Shown: piece after piece, positions 33,507-46,799 of the stretch | Layout: the number at the start of each line of letters is the position of its first letter | How positions within the stretch are numbered: the first letter of the stretch is position 1 | From: Gigaspora rosea | Lineage: Eukaryota; Glomeromycota; Glomeromycetes; Diversisporales; Gigasporaceae | Reading direction: 5' to 3' | Length of the DNA stretch: 64,000 bases | NCBI GenBank assembly: GCA_003550325.1 | Contig: QKWP01000606.1 | Span: 191,618 to 255,617, forward strand | Program-made: the position numbers and the translations under genes | Notes under the pieces: model-generated | Told to the model about the DNA's origin: nothing | Seen by the model: only the letters and a program-made list of their open reading frames with translations | The model's database searches: none

Positions 33507-36500
33507 ATTAAATAAGCAATCCATCAGGCCATCTTTCTAACTGAGCTGTTTGTTGTACATATTTATTTAGTCAGTCAAGTTCTTTTCAAAGAGCGAGTAG
33601 TAATTTCAAATCAAGTATAGAATTTTTAAATGGTCTCAATAATAATAAATCATTTAGTATTTGTGCATGTGAGAGCATTACATATGTGCTATTGTAAGCA
33701 CCACTAATTGATAAGTCAATGATTACTTTTTGTAATGTACGTCCTTGACATTTTAATCTGTAAAGGCATAGGCTGGTGTCAAAGGTATTTGTAGACGTTG
33801 GAATTTTTTTTGAAGTTTTGATCCATCACATTTATAAGCAGTGTACATACATTCATGTTTAATTGGTAAATAGAAATATGGTTAGAAGGCAGGTCTTTAT
33901 ATGAGCCAGCTGTTGTATTTATTAATTCAACGATAACGCATTTAGGAGGTTTATCAAGCATGAAGGTATTTTTATGGTGTGGTAATATACTAATAGAGTT
34001 TTCATTATATATAATTTGTTGAATAATTTCTTGAGTTCCATTGGCTAAATTGTCATGGATACATATATTAACAGTTAAAATGACTTTTATTCCAATGAAT
34101 AGAGGTAAAATTCCATATAGTGCATTTTGTTGTGTATCAGATGCTGATAGGAACTTTTTGCGATTAGTACCTGTTAAAATTTTTTGACGATATGTATCTT
34201 GAGCATAAGAGTAAATAAGAGGTTTAAAAGATCATTAGCATGCTTTTTTGAAGTATCAAAGTTTAACTGGACACAAATATTATTGCATGTTACAAGAAAT
34301 GTAGCATCTTTCCATTCATCAGATACTATTTGATTATCCCCAATAATTCTTGATCTTAAAGCTTCTCTTTGAGTTTCAGCAAGAGTTTCTTGATGCATAT
34401 CTTTTAATAAGGAAGTATAAAAAAAATTATTAATTTGTCGCATTGGTTTTTTGAGTTCAATAATATGTTTAACACTTAACCATAGGTTTCTACCTATAGC
34501 ATTTGTAATAGTGCGAGTATTAATTAAAGAATTTTTAGTATTTTTTTGTTTTGTATCTTTATTAGAGGTTATTTCAATAGTAGTAACTTTATTTGGTACA
34601 TATAGTGCAGTATCAAGAACTGGTGGTAATTGCATAAAATCTCCACAAAAAAGAATGTTTAATCCAGCAAAAGGAGCAGAGGTATCAGTTGCTTTTACAA
34701 TTTTTAAAAAAGAATGAAATCGAGCTAAAAGTGATTGATCTATCATTGAAACTTCATCTATTATAATATACTGAATTTTACTCCAAACTTCTTGTAAACA
34801 TTGTAAATATCACCAGTCGCATTAGTTTTTTTATAGTTTTCAAAACCAAAACCACACAGAATGTAAAGTGTATCCAGATATATTTGCAGCTGCAATTCCT
34901 GTAGGTGCAAGAATAAGTAGAGTATCTCTTTGGCCAATATAATTAAAGTATTCATATATTGCTTGGATTACTTTTGATTTGCCAGTACCACCTGCACCAG
35001 TAAGAAATAGTAATAATTGTAATAGTTTAATTGTGTTGGTTAGTTGGTTTCTTTGTCAATAATCACATACAAAAAAGTAGGCTTTTTTTGTTCTTTATTC
35101 AACCCAATTGCAAATTTTTCTAGAGGATCTATATATTTATTATAAATTGGTATAGAAAACAAATTACTATACTGAGGTATAACAAATGTATTTGGTAGTA
35201 AGTTATTATTTGTTTCATTGATATCAATATTTTGCTATGCTGATTTTTGAGAGGTAATAGTTGAGCGCCATGTTTCAAGAAGTTTATTATCATAATCATT
35301 ACTTTGATGTATATTTTTTTTATTATTTAGTATATTTATTTCTTCACTATTTTGAGAAAAAGAATTAAACAAGAAATTTAATTTGTTTAGAGGAAATCTA
35401 CCTCTTATACATAAATAGTTTATAGCTTTATCTACTGTATTTATATCTTTTAAACCAGTTCTGATAATTAATATTGATCAAACTTACTTAAATTTTCATT
35501 ATCATCACATGATAACATTTGATTATTATCATTATCAGATGAAAAGTATTCTTCATTAGTATTAAATTCAGGTGCACAATGATTAATATGTTGAATTTTT
35601 GCATATACTGGATTGTTTATTGCTGTTTTTCGTAATTCATTATCTAAATCAGATTCATCTGAACAACGATGTATTAATTCAATTTTGTTAATAGTATATT
35701 GTAAACGTGATGATAATAAAGAATTATTTAAAAAATCTTGACATGCTTCTAACCAAGAAACATGGTTTTTACAAAGATTAGTAATATTTTTCCATGGTCT
35801 AAATAGCATAAGTATACATAACCCATATCGCTCTGTATTCTGAGAATCATTTTTTTTGGAATTCTTTTGCCATTTAATACAACTACTCGTTCAGTACCAT
35901 GTTTTCTATGTAAATAAATATGAGTTTTATATTGAGGATGCCCAAGATCATTTTTATATCCTTCAAACAAAAAATGATCAACATGCTCATTAGGGCAGTA
36001 TCATTAATCACCTGATTATTTTTTATCAGAGGCCTACCCCCTTCCCTCTTCCTTAATATATAAATAGTCAGGTTCTTATAACTTTTTTTACCCCCCTCCC
36101 CCATAAAAAATCACCTGATTTTTGTTACTCCCATTACCCTTTTCTTGAGGATTGATTTGCTAACATACTAAGATGGTAAGCATTTAAAGAAATTTTTTGT
36201 ACAGTAGAGACATAATCATATAGGCACATATTGCTTAAAAATTGACCTCTAAACTGGTAATCAACACAAAGATTAGCAGCTGTTAAGTCATTATTAGATG
36301 TTGAGATTAAAAAAGACTCTGTTATAATATTTTGGTTATTTAGATCTTGATGTGCATTTTCAATAATAATATGATTATATTTTGTCCACTCATTAGTTAA
36401 ATAGTATTCAATTGAATAGAGATAAATGTGAGCAAATTTATTTAGTGTATAGTATTATTAATTTCTAGCAAATAAGCTAAAACCTGTGGACCAGTAAGTT

Positions 36501-39257
36501 CTGTTTGACTAGCAATCTTATTAAGACATTTTGTAATTAGCTTATAAGATTGATCCACAAGATTTAGTGAAAAATTATCGATGCCTGTTTTAAGAAATTT
36601 TCTATTGTAATTGCACATATTAAAAATGAACTAGATATATATAGTTATTAATATATGCATTAGTGTGTTGAGCTGCAATAACACCTTGTTCTGGAAAAAT
36701 TATACCAGGTGGACTAACCAATTCTTTTGGAAAATCAAATCTGCAGTTACGAACTAAACCTTAGTTATATTTTTTGCAAGACTTATTACAATGATGAAAT
36801 AAAGTACGCTTAGCTATTGCAAGTAAATCTAAATGAAAATTTTTAGCAAAATTAGTCAAATTAGGATCTGGAATAGGAAAAAAAGATGGATGCATTTGTT
36901 TTTCTTTAATAGACTTTGGTGCTCTATATTCAGCTTCTAACATACTATCAGTTAAAATTTCATTATTAGTAAGATAATTAATATCTTCTCAAACTATATC
37001 ACTAATATATAGTAATAAATGTTGGAAAAATTCATTATTATTTTTAAGCTTTTTTCGAATTTGAATCGGGTCTAGTGAGCCATAAAGCCATAAGAGCATA
37101 TGATAGTGAGGAGTATCTCGATCTTGATACTCAACAATACCATAATAATTTTTTATAAAACCAAACATACCACCCTTTTTTCTATTATATTCAATAACTG
37201 TATTTAAAATAGATTTAATGATAATATTAAAATATTTAGAAACAGCTGAAGGATCAAAATGTGCAAGTCGAGTATGCTCAGTTGCTTTTGGAAAATTTTC
37301 AGGCAAAAGTGTATTAATATCAATTTCACTACCTGCATATTTCATTACTATAGGGCTATGTAAATCAGCAGGATTAATAGTAATAAACAAAGATGGTATA
37401 CCATCTCTTATTATTAATGCAAATATTCCATTATGTATATGAATACGGGATTGATATGATGCCATTAATTTAGAACCAGCAACATTTATATTTCTAAGTA
37501 GTTCAAGAATTGCAGAGTTTGTAATAGGTTCATTATTTGTTCTTGTTCAATTGCTTCTTTTATATCTACAGAGCTAATAGTTGCAATTAATTCAGCTGAT
37601 TGTTCAAAATTAATATGTTTAGTTAAACTATAAGACTCAGAATACACTTCATGTCATTGTAAAATATCAAAAGCAACAAAAATAAATAATCTATATTGAC
37701 AGAATTTGGAGTCACAATGACACATAAGGTAATTAAGATATTCCTTTAAAGATATATGTGGAATATGGCCTTTATGGCCTCCAACACCATAAGAAAAAAC
37801 TGTAGGAAAAGCAGCATGAAAAAGAAAATCATCACTATACTCATTTAGAGGTTCACAGCTATGAGGTATATATACTAATGGAGGATTTGAATTATTTGAT
37901 TTATTTTTATTATTATCACTAATTATAGTATTATCAAATAATTGACTAATATTAGACTTATTTGATTTATTTAAAAGTATTTGAATAGCAAGCAGTGTAA
38001 GTTCATTTTCTGTTACTGAAACATTATCAGTATTTAAAATGCCAGAAGATCTAAGCTCAGCTGTTCTACTAGTTGAATTATTATCATTATCACTATCTGA
38101 TTCATTATAATCAAATGGATCTTGAACATATCTAGTATAATGTTCATATTCTTGTGAATTAATATTAACATGAGTAGTTGTTAAAAGTAAAGAATCAGGA
38201 ATTTCTCCTTCAGAAAATGTATCTAAAATTGTTTTATCAAATTAAAGTTTTTAAACAATATATTATGTTTAAAAAGCCAACAGAGAGCAGTAGTAATCTT
38301 GCTTTTTCGAACTTGAAATACTTTCTTAAGATGATAATCAGTAGAATTTCCTTGTCCTACAAACATAACTTTAATATATTCACATAAATAATAAGTAGGT
38401 AATAGCAAGACCTTAACAATTGAGCCTAGATTTTGAGATAATGTGACAATATGCCCTTTGAGTTTGTGATGTGTATGTCTCTTATTTGTTAATTGAATAA
38501 TATTTATACATGTATATCCAGGAGAAATTAAAATTTGTTCAGGAATAGTTAATCTTAAAGACACAATGGTGTAGGACAAATCCACATATTATTTGCTAAA
38601 GAAAGTGGTGGTTTTTTATTTTTTTGTAAAAAAGCAAGACAGGTCTTACAAACTCGCAAGTTAAAAGGGTTATCAATATTACTATTTTGAAATTCAGAGT
38701 GAACAGGTATAAATCCATCACGATAAGAATAATTTTTAATCCAGAAGATCTAATATAAGGATGATCATAGTGAAAATTAATTTCAAAAGATGGATCAGTA
38801 AGTAGTTGTGGTGCAGCAATTAATGATAAATTTATTTTATCTACTAGAACTTCTTTGAAATCTTTGTTACAGCATAATTTTAAGCAAATAGCACATGGCA
38901 TTTCTCATAAATTATCTAAGCTAACTTTATTACGAAACTCAGCTAAAGCATTTTTTAATACACTTGCTTCAATTAAATATAGCCAATTTGAATGTTCTTT
39001 TGACAATTTATCAAAATATTCATCCATTTATAGAACACGTAAAGGTACATCAAAGTGTTTAGTCTGACAGTCTCTAGTAAGTCGATCAAGGGTTCTTTTT
39101 TGTTTTCGTTCAATTTTCATGGTTTATTGTAAGTATGATCATAATTATGACTTCTATCATATTCCAAAGTTTCAAATTTTTTTGTTTAATGGTTTGATCT
39201 AGCTCGTTCACAAGCTTTTCGTTTTCTGGCTTCACCTCTGCTCTCACTAGCAGACAT
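33507..39257 (-). pseudogene. Helitron Rep-helicase gene, decayed
   Basis: One long gene in pieces. From the likely ATG at 39257 (MSASESRGEARKRKACERA) come a DUF6570-like region (PCAICLKLCCNKDF, at about 38900), a Helitron Rep domain with the HUH motif (DTPHYHMLLWLYG near 37110) and a GLVRNCRFDFPKELV segment near 36750. A PIF1-type helicase follows: Walker A GAGGTGKS near 34995, IIIDEVSMID near 34745, FCGDFMQLPPV near 34640, then PPKCVIVEL, AYAFT, KCQGRTLQKVIIDL and YVMLSHAQ near 33650. Many in-frame stops and frameshifts break it, and a C-rich insert sits at about 36005-36115. Intact relatives are single proteins of well over 1000 residues that nick and unwind DNA for rolling-circle transposition. 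This copy is dead. Confidence 0.85.
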
Positions 39258-40109
39258 TTTTTAAAAAGACTAAAGTACATAAACAATGACTTAACCAAAT
39301 GACTCTGAACTTAATTCTGAAGATTTTTGAAAAATAACTTACTGATTACTGAAATAATTAATTAATATATTTTAGTATATAGTAAATTAAAAAATCTTTT
39401 AATCCTAATAGAAAATTGTAAAAAACTAATTTATTCCAAATAAAAAAAGTATAATTGAGCATATCTAATTTTAGATATCTAAAATCTACAAGAATAGCGA
39501 ATATAGCTCTGAAGTACTGGTATAATAAATTTGCAGTGAAAATTATTTACAAAAGATATATATACATTCTTAATTTGACAAAACAGATATTTTATAGATA
39601 TTAATTTGAATGAAAAATATAATAATTAGTAATTAAATACAATTTATTATTACAAAATTGTGTAATTTTTGGCGAGAATAGAAAATCAATTTGATCAGAA
39701 TTGGTTATACATTCAACACATAACTCATATAAGTTGCAAAATTTTCGAACAAGACATATTATAGTTTGACTATTATAATACAGATCATCATTATAATATA
39801 GTAATATATAATATATTTATATTATATTATATTATATATTATTATATTATACCTGTACGATCACGTTTTTTGTAAAATATGAAATGTGTAGGGATGGTTG
39901 GAATCGACTTTATGTATGTCGCTTATGCTGATTTTCTCAGAATCCTTTTATGGTAAAAGCTATAATTCTCGTTTATCCTTTATTAGAAATAAGTTAAATT
40001 TTTAATTCGAATGATGTAATTTATTAGGTGTGTCATTATGATGAAATAGTTAGTCTTTTCTGTTAATCGTTATTTGAAAAAGTGGTATATATATGTACGT
40101 ATATACGTA
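39258..40109. other. AT-rich gap with a dispersed repeat
   Basis: 39848-39990 (TGTACGATCACG, TATGAAATGTG, TATGCTGATTTTC) recurs in pieces near 41200, 41680 and 61310. No gene. Confidence 0.45.
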
Positions 40110-41027
40110 GGTTAAATGAAAAGTCTTGTCAGTAGATTAATATCTTGATCAATTTTAAAGATACAGTTTTAACCTTTATATATATAAATATAGTGGTTAT
40201 AATAAATATATAAAAAAATTTTAAGTATTTTTATCAAATATTTTTAAAATATTGAATTGTTAATTTATTATATAAAAAATATTGCAAATTTTTTATATAA
40301 AAATTAATTAACTTTATCTTAAGTATATATAAAAAAAATTTAAAAATTTAATTAATTTTTCTAAAAATTTAGCTAATACTAAAATCAGTTATGTAGTTTT
40401 TAAATATATAATTTATTTTTAAATTAACATATTAAAATTTAAAAAATTTACAATTTAAAATTTTTCTTTGTTTAATTAGATTTTGCAAAGCTATAGTTTT
40501 TTTATTTTTTAATATTTTTATAAATTTTATAAATAATAATAATAATTTTGCAATAATTTTTATTTATAACTATTCTATTTTCAAATAAAATTATTAAATT
40601 TATTTAAAACAACCAAAAATTAAAATTGTTATATAGATAAATTTTATTACTAAATTTAGTAAATTAATTACTATATATAGTAAAATATTTAATTTATAAT
40701 AAAATTACTTCAAATAATTATAAATAAATTTTATTTATATAAATTTTAATTATATAAATATAGTTCATTATTTTGGTTATATAATTTTTTTATTATATAA
40801 AAATTTTTAATATAAATGACTTAATTTAAATTTTTATAATAATAAATTTCAATTGGTTAAATTAATAAATTTAAAAACCAATTTTTTCAACAACTATCTA
40901 ATTAAGATTAATTAAAATTTTTTTTATAAATTCATTATAACCACTATATTAATATATATAAAATTTAAAACTGTATATTTAAAAATGATCAAGATATTGA
41001 TCTACTGACAAAACTTTTCATCCAACC
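40110..41027. mobile_element. Large foldback element (~920 bp)
   Basis: Left GGTTAAATGAAAAGTCTTGT then CAGTAGATTAATATCTTGAT is mirrored at the right by ATCAAGATATTGATCTACTG then ACAAAACTTTTCATCCAACC. The arms extend ~100 bases, to the GTGGTTATAAT motif. The interior is extremely AT-rich and non-coding. The TSD is not clear. Confidence 0.75.
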
Positions 41028-41342
41028 CACATAGCATATGAAAAAAAATAAAACTTACAATCAATAAATACTAAATATTATAATATGCTGGTATATACAT
41101 CACTTTAATTATAGGCGATAATACGTTAGCAAAGTGATAGGCTTAGTGTTATTGTGAGATTTTTTCTCGTTTTTCCTTTTTTTTACTATATAGTATGATT
41201 ACGTTTCTTGTGTAGCATGAAATGTGGTATGGTCATTTATCCTGTTTTTGGTAATGATTTTTATTTTATTTGTTTTTGGAAAGAGTTTAAATTTTTTTAT
41301 ATGCAGGATAACTCAACCTGGCGTCACTGATTATTAATTTTG

Positions 41343-41503
41343 TAATACCCTGCCTTACTATTTGTTGTTTATGCCTACCTTCATTATAATTTCCCACGAG
41401 ATTATATCATGACCAGTAATCTTCCATGGGAAGATTCCCGGTTACAAATAATCATGTAAAATTATAATGAAGGTATGCATAAACAACGTAAGTCAGGGTA
41501 TTA
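41343..41503. mobile_element. MITE with ATACCCTG ends and TA duplication
   Basis: 41345-41501, ends ATACCCTGCCTTAC / GTAAGTCAGGGTAT flanked by TA. Further mirrored sequence is GTTGTTTATGCCTACCTTCA. The centre holds a second hairpin (GGTCATGATATAATC region, AATCTTCCATGGGAAGATT). Confidence 0.8.
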
Positions 41504-41517
41504 CTCATAAATATCCT

Positions 41518-41631
41518 GTGAGCTTAAAAATTACACAGCAGAAATTCCTGATGATTATATGATGCAGATGACCCTTTGGCCATCTGTATCCTATGATCAT
41601 CGGGAATCTTTGCTATAATTTTTAAACTTAC
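41518..41631. repeat. Hairpin MITE next to the previous element
   Basis: GTGAGCTTAAAAATTACA..GATGATTATATGATGCAGAT mirrors ATCTGTATCCTATGATCATC..TATAATTTTTAAACTTAC. The arms of ~52 bases nearly meet at CCCTTTGGCC. Confidence 0.75.
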
Positions 41632-41862
41632 AAGAAATTAATAATACAAATTCACACTATGATATAGCATTAACAATATACCAGTTCATGTGTAATATGA
41701 AATGTGTAGAGGGATACATGAAACTGTATTACCGGTATGTGTTAAATATTATATAAATATTTCATGTTGATGAATATTGTTATTATATGATTATATATAA
41801 TAATCATTATGACTATATTTGATAATCATTATAACTTGGAATTACATACACCAAATTGGAAG

Positions 41863-42107
41863 TGACGACACTAGGAAATGTGGGTAAAGTGGTAGACATG
41901 TGAATACTAACAGTTGGTTGGGGAAAAGGGACATCCAAAAACCAGGCTAGCTATATAAATGGGAGTATGGTAGGCTTTGGTAGGTTTAGGTTATTGATAA
42001 ACTAGTCCAAGTCTCGGTACTTAGTAGATAGTATAATAATTGTAAGCAATATATTGTAATGATTAATATACACTCAATAAAGTCCAGAGGCATAACCTCA
42101 CCTTAAC
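41863..42107 (+). mobile_element. Possible solo LTR
   Basis: A GC-richer segment with a TATATAAATGGG box (41953-), an AATAAA signal (42076-) and a TG...CA outline (TGACGACACTAGGAAATGTG ... CTCACCTTAACA). Direct repeats ATAATCATTA(T/C)GACTATAT lie just outside (41801-41820 and 42119-42138). No matching 5-bp TSD and no second LTR or internal genes are seen, so the call is tentative. Confidence 0.4.
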
Positions 42108-42340
42108 ATTAAAAAAAAAATAATCATTACGACTATATACACATGAAATTTATTATTATGATATTAAAGATTATTAATTTCAAAAATGATGCAGTTGATC
42201 ATCAAATTTATATTTTTTTGGAATTTTGCATTTTCGTCGCATCTTCATTGTTCATAAGAATTTTCTGTTTTTTTTTTAGCTTTGGGTTAATCTTTTGCTT
42301 AGTAACTAGCTTCGTTCTGTCTTAGTCAACTTACCTGCAA

Positions 42341-42612
42341 TCATTGAAGGCATCACATTTTACTGACATTTGTTTACTAATAAGCTTATTTTACAGAAGA
42401 TCAATTTACAGTTAAGTTGTTTCGTAAATAATACGTTTTACTGACAGCACAATTTGCAAATTAATTTGAATTATTATTATTAGAATTAAATATAGAATTA
42501 AGTTATATGAGTTATTGTTAATTAGAATGAACTTGTCTGTAAACTAATCATCTGTAAAATAAGCTAGCCAGTGAAACAAATGTTAATGAAATGCGGTGTC
42601 TTTAAAGTAACT
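42341..42612. mobile_element. Inverted-repeat element, TTATTTTACAGA family
   Basis: GACATTTGTTTACTAATAAG + CTTATTTTACAGAAGATCAA at the left mirrors TGATTAGTTTACAGACAAGT-type sequence at the right (as complement). The same ends recur at 49650-49945. Confidence 0.65.
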
Positions 42613-42959
42613 GTTGGCATGCAAACTTCTTCGTGATGAACAATTATTGGGTGCCACAGTGATTTAGAAAGTTTTGTCAAAAGCAAGATTGGAAGTCTTT
42701 ATGGAATTACATATTTGATTTGTCGGCCTAACCTTAGATGTGGGTATTTACTGCTTAATGTTGTAATTGCGTCTGATTATTGGGTAAATACAGATGGGTT
42801 CCACAACTATTCGGACAATACAAGGGTCCTTCATTTGGTAATTAGGCATATAGCTGTGATGATAGTACAAGGGGTGAGTATGAAATTTATTCAGTTCACT
42901 TTAACGATTGTGTTTCAAGTTGGGTATGAAGTTTAATTCTGTTAACTTTTAATATTTGT

Positions 42960-43450
42960 ATGATTAAGCCATGAAAGTTAATTTGCATTTTATATTACTG
43001 TACCAGCCGATCCATTTTTACAATTTTTAAAATTTTTTTTTTACCTTAATTTCCCGTAATTGTCAGATAGGAGCTGACCTAAATTTTGATTCCTTATTGT
43101 GCAAAAGAAAAAATTAATCTTGTATAACCCTAAATGTGAGCATTATTCTATTAATATAGTTAATTTAAAAAAAAATCTGACCGACCGACCTATAATTTCA
43201 GAGACTTTTTAGAGTCCATGTAATGCAACCTGAAAAACCAGCTTTATATGATCTTAACCAAAATCAGTATGAAGTTTAATTTGTTCACTTTAATGACTAC
43301 GCTTTAAGAAAATGTATGAATGTTTAATGTATTATTTAAATTCTGATCACAGTCTTTTTCATTTTGTGTTACCTGCTGACCATTTTTCAATTTTTTTTTC
43401 ACTGCTCTCATCTGGTGTTACCCGATAGAGAAATATATCCCTTAAACCAA
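42960..43450. repeat. Remnants of the GGCCACGCAAAG element family
   Basis: TTCCCGTAATTGTCAGATAG .. TTTGATTCCTTATTGTGCAA .. CTTGTATAACCCTAAATGTG and, later, CATCTGGTGTTACCCGATAG match internal parts of the elements at 58291 and 61727. They lie in scrambled order with no terminal repeats. Confidence 0.55.
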
Positions 43451-44535
43451 AATAATGATCGTATTGGTCCTGCGAGGTGTCACACACTACGCAGCTACTC
43501 TAATATTATATTATATATTATTATTTTATTTTATTTTATATATTTATTATATATTATATATTATATATATATATATTATATATTTATATATTATTTTATT
43601 ATATATATATATATAATACAATTTTTTGTTTCAACCTATCAACCCATAGATCAATTCTTCATTTGTTAACTAATTGTACTGCATATCATACAAAGTTCAA
43701 TGGTATATGATAAAAAAAAATATAGAAAATAATCCCTACACTTTGCAACCTAAATGGCCAAGTCCAAGTCAATCAGGTGTTGGCCCAAATCAATTGAGCT
43801 ACTAGATAAGGAGGCAGCACTGTTGAATATAGCGAAAAATCATATAGCTAAAAGATGAAGATCAAGACAGGTATGTTGTTAGAAACTTTTATGATCCTTG
43901 TACTGATATTGCAGCCGCAGAATCTGAATGTCAACGATCAAAGGTCCTTGCGCTGTTATTGAACCTGAACGTCACAACCAAGATTTTTATATTGCTGCTG
44001 CAGCCGTGAAGCCTTACTATACAAATTGAAAATCAAGACTCATTATATTCAGTAGCGGAGTGCAAGAATGATGATCGTACCAGGCTCTTCCAAAGCATAT
44101 CAACCTCTTACTCATCTCATTTCTGTTATTCACATATGCCAACCTTACTACATACCCCATAGCCCAACAATCTTTGCCCATATAATGCTATCTAAAGAAA
44201 ATTCAACACTAATTATTCAAGTTAGTGTAAGTCAACAGATCGAAAAGATGGCTAAGCAGAGATATGCTAGGAACAATCCGGTGTAGCCGTTAATCCTAAT
44301 CGGGAATTCAATCAAGCAACGTGAGAAAAACATGAAGCCAGTTAAGTAAAAAAAAGTTAATGAGCAACCTAAATGAGAATCACTAACATATTTAATGACA
44401 TACATAATACTAGTGTAAATCAGACTAACCAAAAATAGACAATACAAGGACTCATCTGTGAACTGCAAAATATAGCAAATATATGTTTATGGTACAGTTA
44501 AACATATTTTCATATTGTTATTTTAAACCAGCATA
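43451..44535. other. AT microsatellite, then GC-richer DNA without a clear gene
   Basis: 43500-43620 is (TATA)n. 43730-44340 is GC-richer and could be old coding sequence: plus frames include CTDIAAAESECQRSKVLA and, at 44068-44286, a 72-codon frame ending RYARNNPV. Frames switch and no family is recognised. Confidence 0.3.
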
Positions 44536-45342
44536 TACGTACAGGGGACTACCAATGCATTGTGGACACTTTTTAAAAATTTATACCAAGCTAAATTAAT
44601 ACAATATCAAGCTAAAAATTATATAAAATATTTATTAAATCTAAGGCTTTTAAATAAAAAAAATTATAAAATTCTATGCAGTAGTTTTTAAAATAATTAA
44701 GATAACACAAATTTGTGTAATATTACACCAGTACGAAATTAGTAATTTTAATATAACTTATATAATAAATAGAATTACTAAATATAGTAATATATAAACT
44801 TAATTTTTTTATTAAATAAATTAATTTTTTTTAAATAATATTATTTAATATAACAAATTATATATTTTTTTAACATTTTCAAAATTTTAAAAATATTTAT
44901 AAAATTTCCATATATAGCAATAAAAATTATTAATTTTAGAAATTAATTAATTTAAATTAATATTTTAACTTTTACGTTAAAAAAAATCATAAAAAATTTA
45001 AAATTTTTTAAAAAATTATAAAAATTTCAAATTATATATAATTTGTTATATTAAATAACTTTATAAAATTAAAAATATAGTTTATTTAATAAAAAATTAA
45101 TTTTTACTATAAAAATATAATTTTAATAATTTTTTAGCTTTGTACTAGTGTAAAATTACACAATTTTGTATTATCTTAATTATTTTAAAACTACTGCATA
45201 GAATTTTATAATTTTTTTTATTTAAAAGCCTTAGATTTAATAAATATTTTATATAATTTTTAGCTTGATATTGTATTTATTTAGCTTGGTATAAATTTTT
45301 AAAACGTGTCCACAATGCATTGGTAGCCCCTGTACGTACATA
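44532..45342. mobile_element. Large foldback element (803 bp) with ~250-bp arms
   Basis: 44536-45338, ends TACGTACAGGGGACTACCAA / TTGGTAGCCCCTGTACGTA. Long near-identical arms follow (TGCATTGTGGACAC, CTATGCAGTAGTTTTA, ACACAAATTTGTGTAATATT). CATA on both sides (44532-44535, 45339-45342) may be the TSD. The centre is AT-rich and non-coding. Confidence 0.8.
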
Positions 45343-45410
45343 CGTAGTATCAGTAATGAACATTATTTATTCCATGGGTACTATGTAACAACCTTTTTTT
45401 CTAAGTTATT

Positions 45411-45463
45411 TACACCGGTCTATATGAAAATCATAAGACACATGATTTTCATATAGACCAGTG
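45411..45463. repeat. Perfect 22-bp-stem hairpin
   Basis: ACACCGGTCTATATGAAAAT + CAT pairs with ATGATTTTCATATAGACC.GTGT around a seven-base AAGACAC loop. It has one mismatch and stands alone in AT-rich DNA. Confidence 0.75.
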
Positions 45464-45596
45464 TGATTAACGTTAAGTTTTGATCTTTTAAACTTTTTGT
45501 TTACAGTAAATCGTTAAAGATCATGGACTAAATTTACGATTATGTGACAACAAGACTTAGTATTTCTTTTTAGGTCTTAAATAGTCATATTAGCTA

Positions 45597-45840
45597 GGGC
45601 GTAGGTTTTAAAATTGGCATAGACAGGCAAAAGACTATTAGATCTGGTAGGTTTTGAGGTCCAGTGGGTTTTAAAATTGTCATAGAGACAAATGACTATA
45701 ATAGATTCGAAGAGTTTTAAAACAGACGAAAGACTTTATTAGGTTCAAAGGGTTTAAAATTGTGTAAGCAGGTGAAGGACTTTACTAGATACTAAAGGTT
45801 TTAAAATTGTTATAGGCAGATGAAGAATTTTAATGTGCCT
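45597..45840. repeat. Degenerate ~50-60 bp tandem repeat
   Basis: Five units of GGTTTTAAAATTGTCATAGA followed by CAGGCGAAAGACTTTATTAG-like sequence and a short GATTCAAAG spacer. Confidence 0.65.
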
Positions 45841-46417
45841 TATTAATTTTTCATTCAATAAAAAAAAGTTTTATTAAATATTTAAAATATTATTTATTTT
45901 TACATTATTATCACATTTTTTAATGTTCTAAAAGGTTAAAAGTGAGCAATATCATTTAAGAGTAGTCATGAATTTGCCGAAGGTTCCAAAGATAATACAT
46001 CAGCAAATTTATAATAGCGTAATCTTACGTAAGGTCTTACGAACTGTAATATAAGCAAAATATTACGTAATATATTTCGAACCCTTTCAAAATATGTTAC
46101 AAAATATTTTGAACCCTTTCAATTATTTTAGGACTAGAAAACCAAGCTGGATCAGTAGATCTGTAACCTGGATCGCGCATTAGACTGATTTTTCGAAATA
46201 GTTCGAAATAGTTTGATGATGTTCAAATTCTGTACTACAAGATCAGATTAGATCTTTTGTTTATAATTAAATCTTCTATTTTGTTTTTTTTCGCTTTTTT
46301 ATTTTCGTTCCTTTTCGTTACTTTCATTCCTTTTCGTTTCATTTTTTGTTTTCGTTTGTTTTTTTTCATTTTATTTTATTTATTTATTTTTTAATTTTTT
46401 ATTTTATTTTTATTTTG

Positions 46418-46799
46418 GCACTTTACAAGAAAAACAAACACTTTTTGAAACCTTGCGCATGCCAACTACAACTTCTGATACATTCAAGAACACACCCCAG
46501 CAATTTTTAAATTTTCAAAAACACTTCTTTGGAGAAATGGAGAAATGGTCACAAGTTTTCGCAAGTTTTTGCAAGTTTTTGCAAGTTTTTGCAAGTTCTT
46601 GCAAGGTTTCGCTTTATTTTTTTTTTTTTCATGTTTTTTGTTTTTGTTTTTTTGGTTATTTTTAAATTTTTTTATTAATTTATTTTATTTCAGCACTTTG
46701 CGAGAAAAACAACAACTATTCGAAACCTTGCGCATTCCAACAACGACTTTTGACACTTTTAAAAACGATAGAAAACAAAGAAACGAAGATAATAGCTAA
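46418..46799 (+). pseudogene. Duplicated small coding exon, unidentified
   Basis: Two ~78-base copies, 46418-46495 and 46694-46771, encode LQEKQTLFETLRMPTTT-S and LREKQQLFETLRIPTTT-F, each then DTFKN. The second follows a TTTATTTCAG acceptor-like string and runs to a TAA at 46797-46799 (DRKQRNEDNS). Conservation of the protein rather than the bases suggests coding origin. Between them is a run of 10-base GCAAGTTTTT repeats (46555-46605). The family is unknown and no upstream exons are recognised. Confidence 0.35.

Noticed and set aside
41863-42107. Firm LTR retrotransposon call
   Set aside because: TATA and AATAAA signals fit, but no exact TSD, second LTR or gag/pol was found, so it is only listed as possible.
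43364-43669. 101-codon plus frame ending in IYYIYIYYIFIYY
   Set aside because: Mostly translated (TATA)n microsatellite plus transposon remnants.
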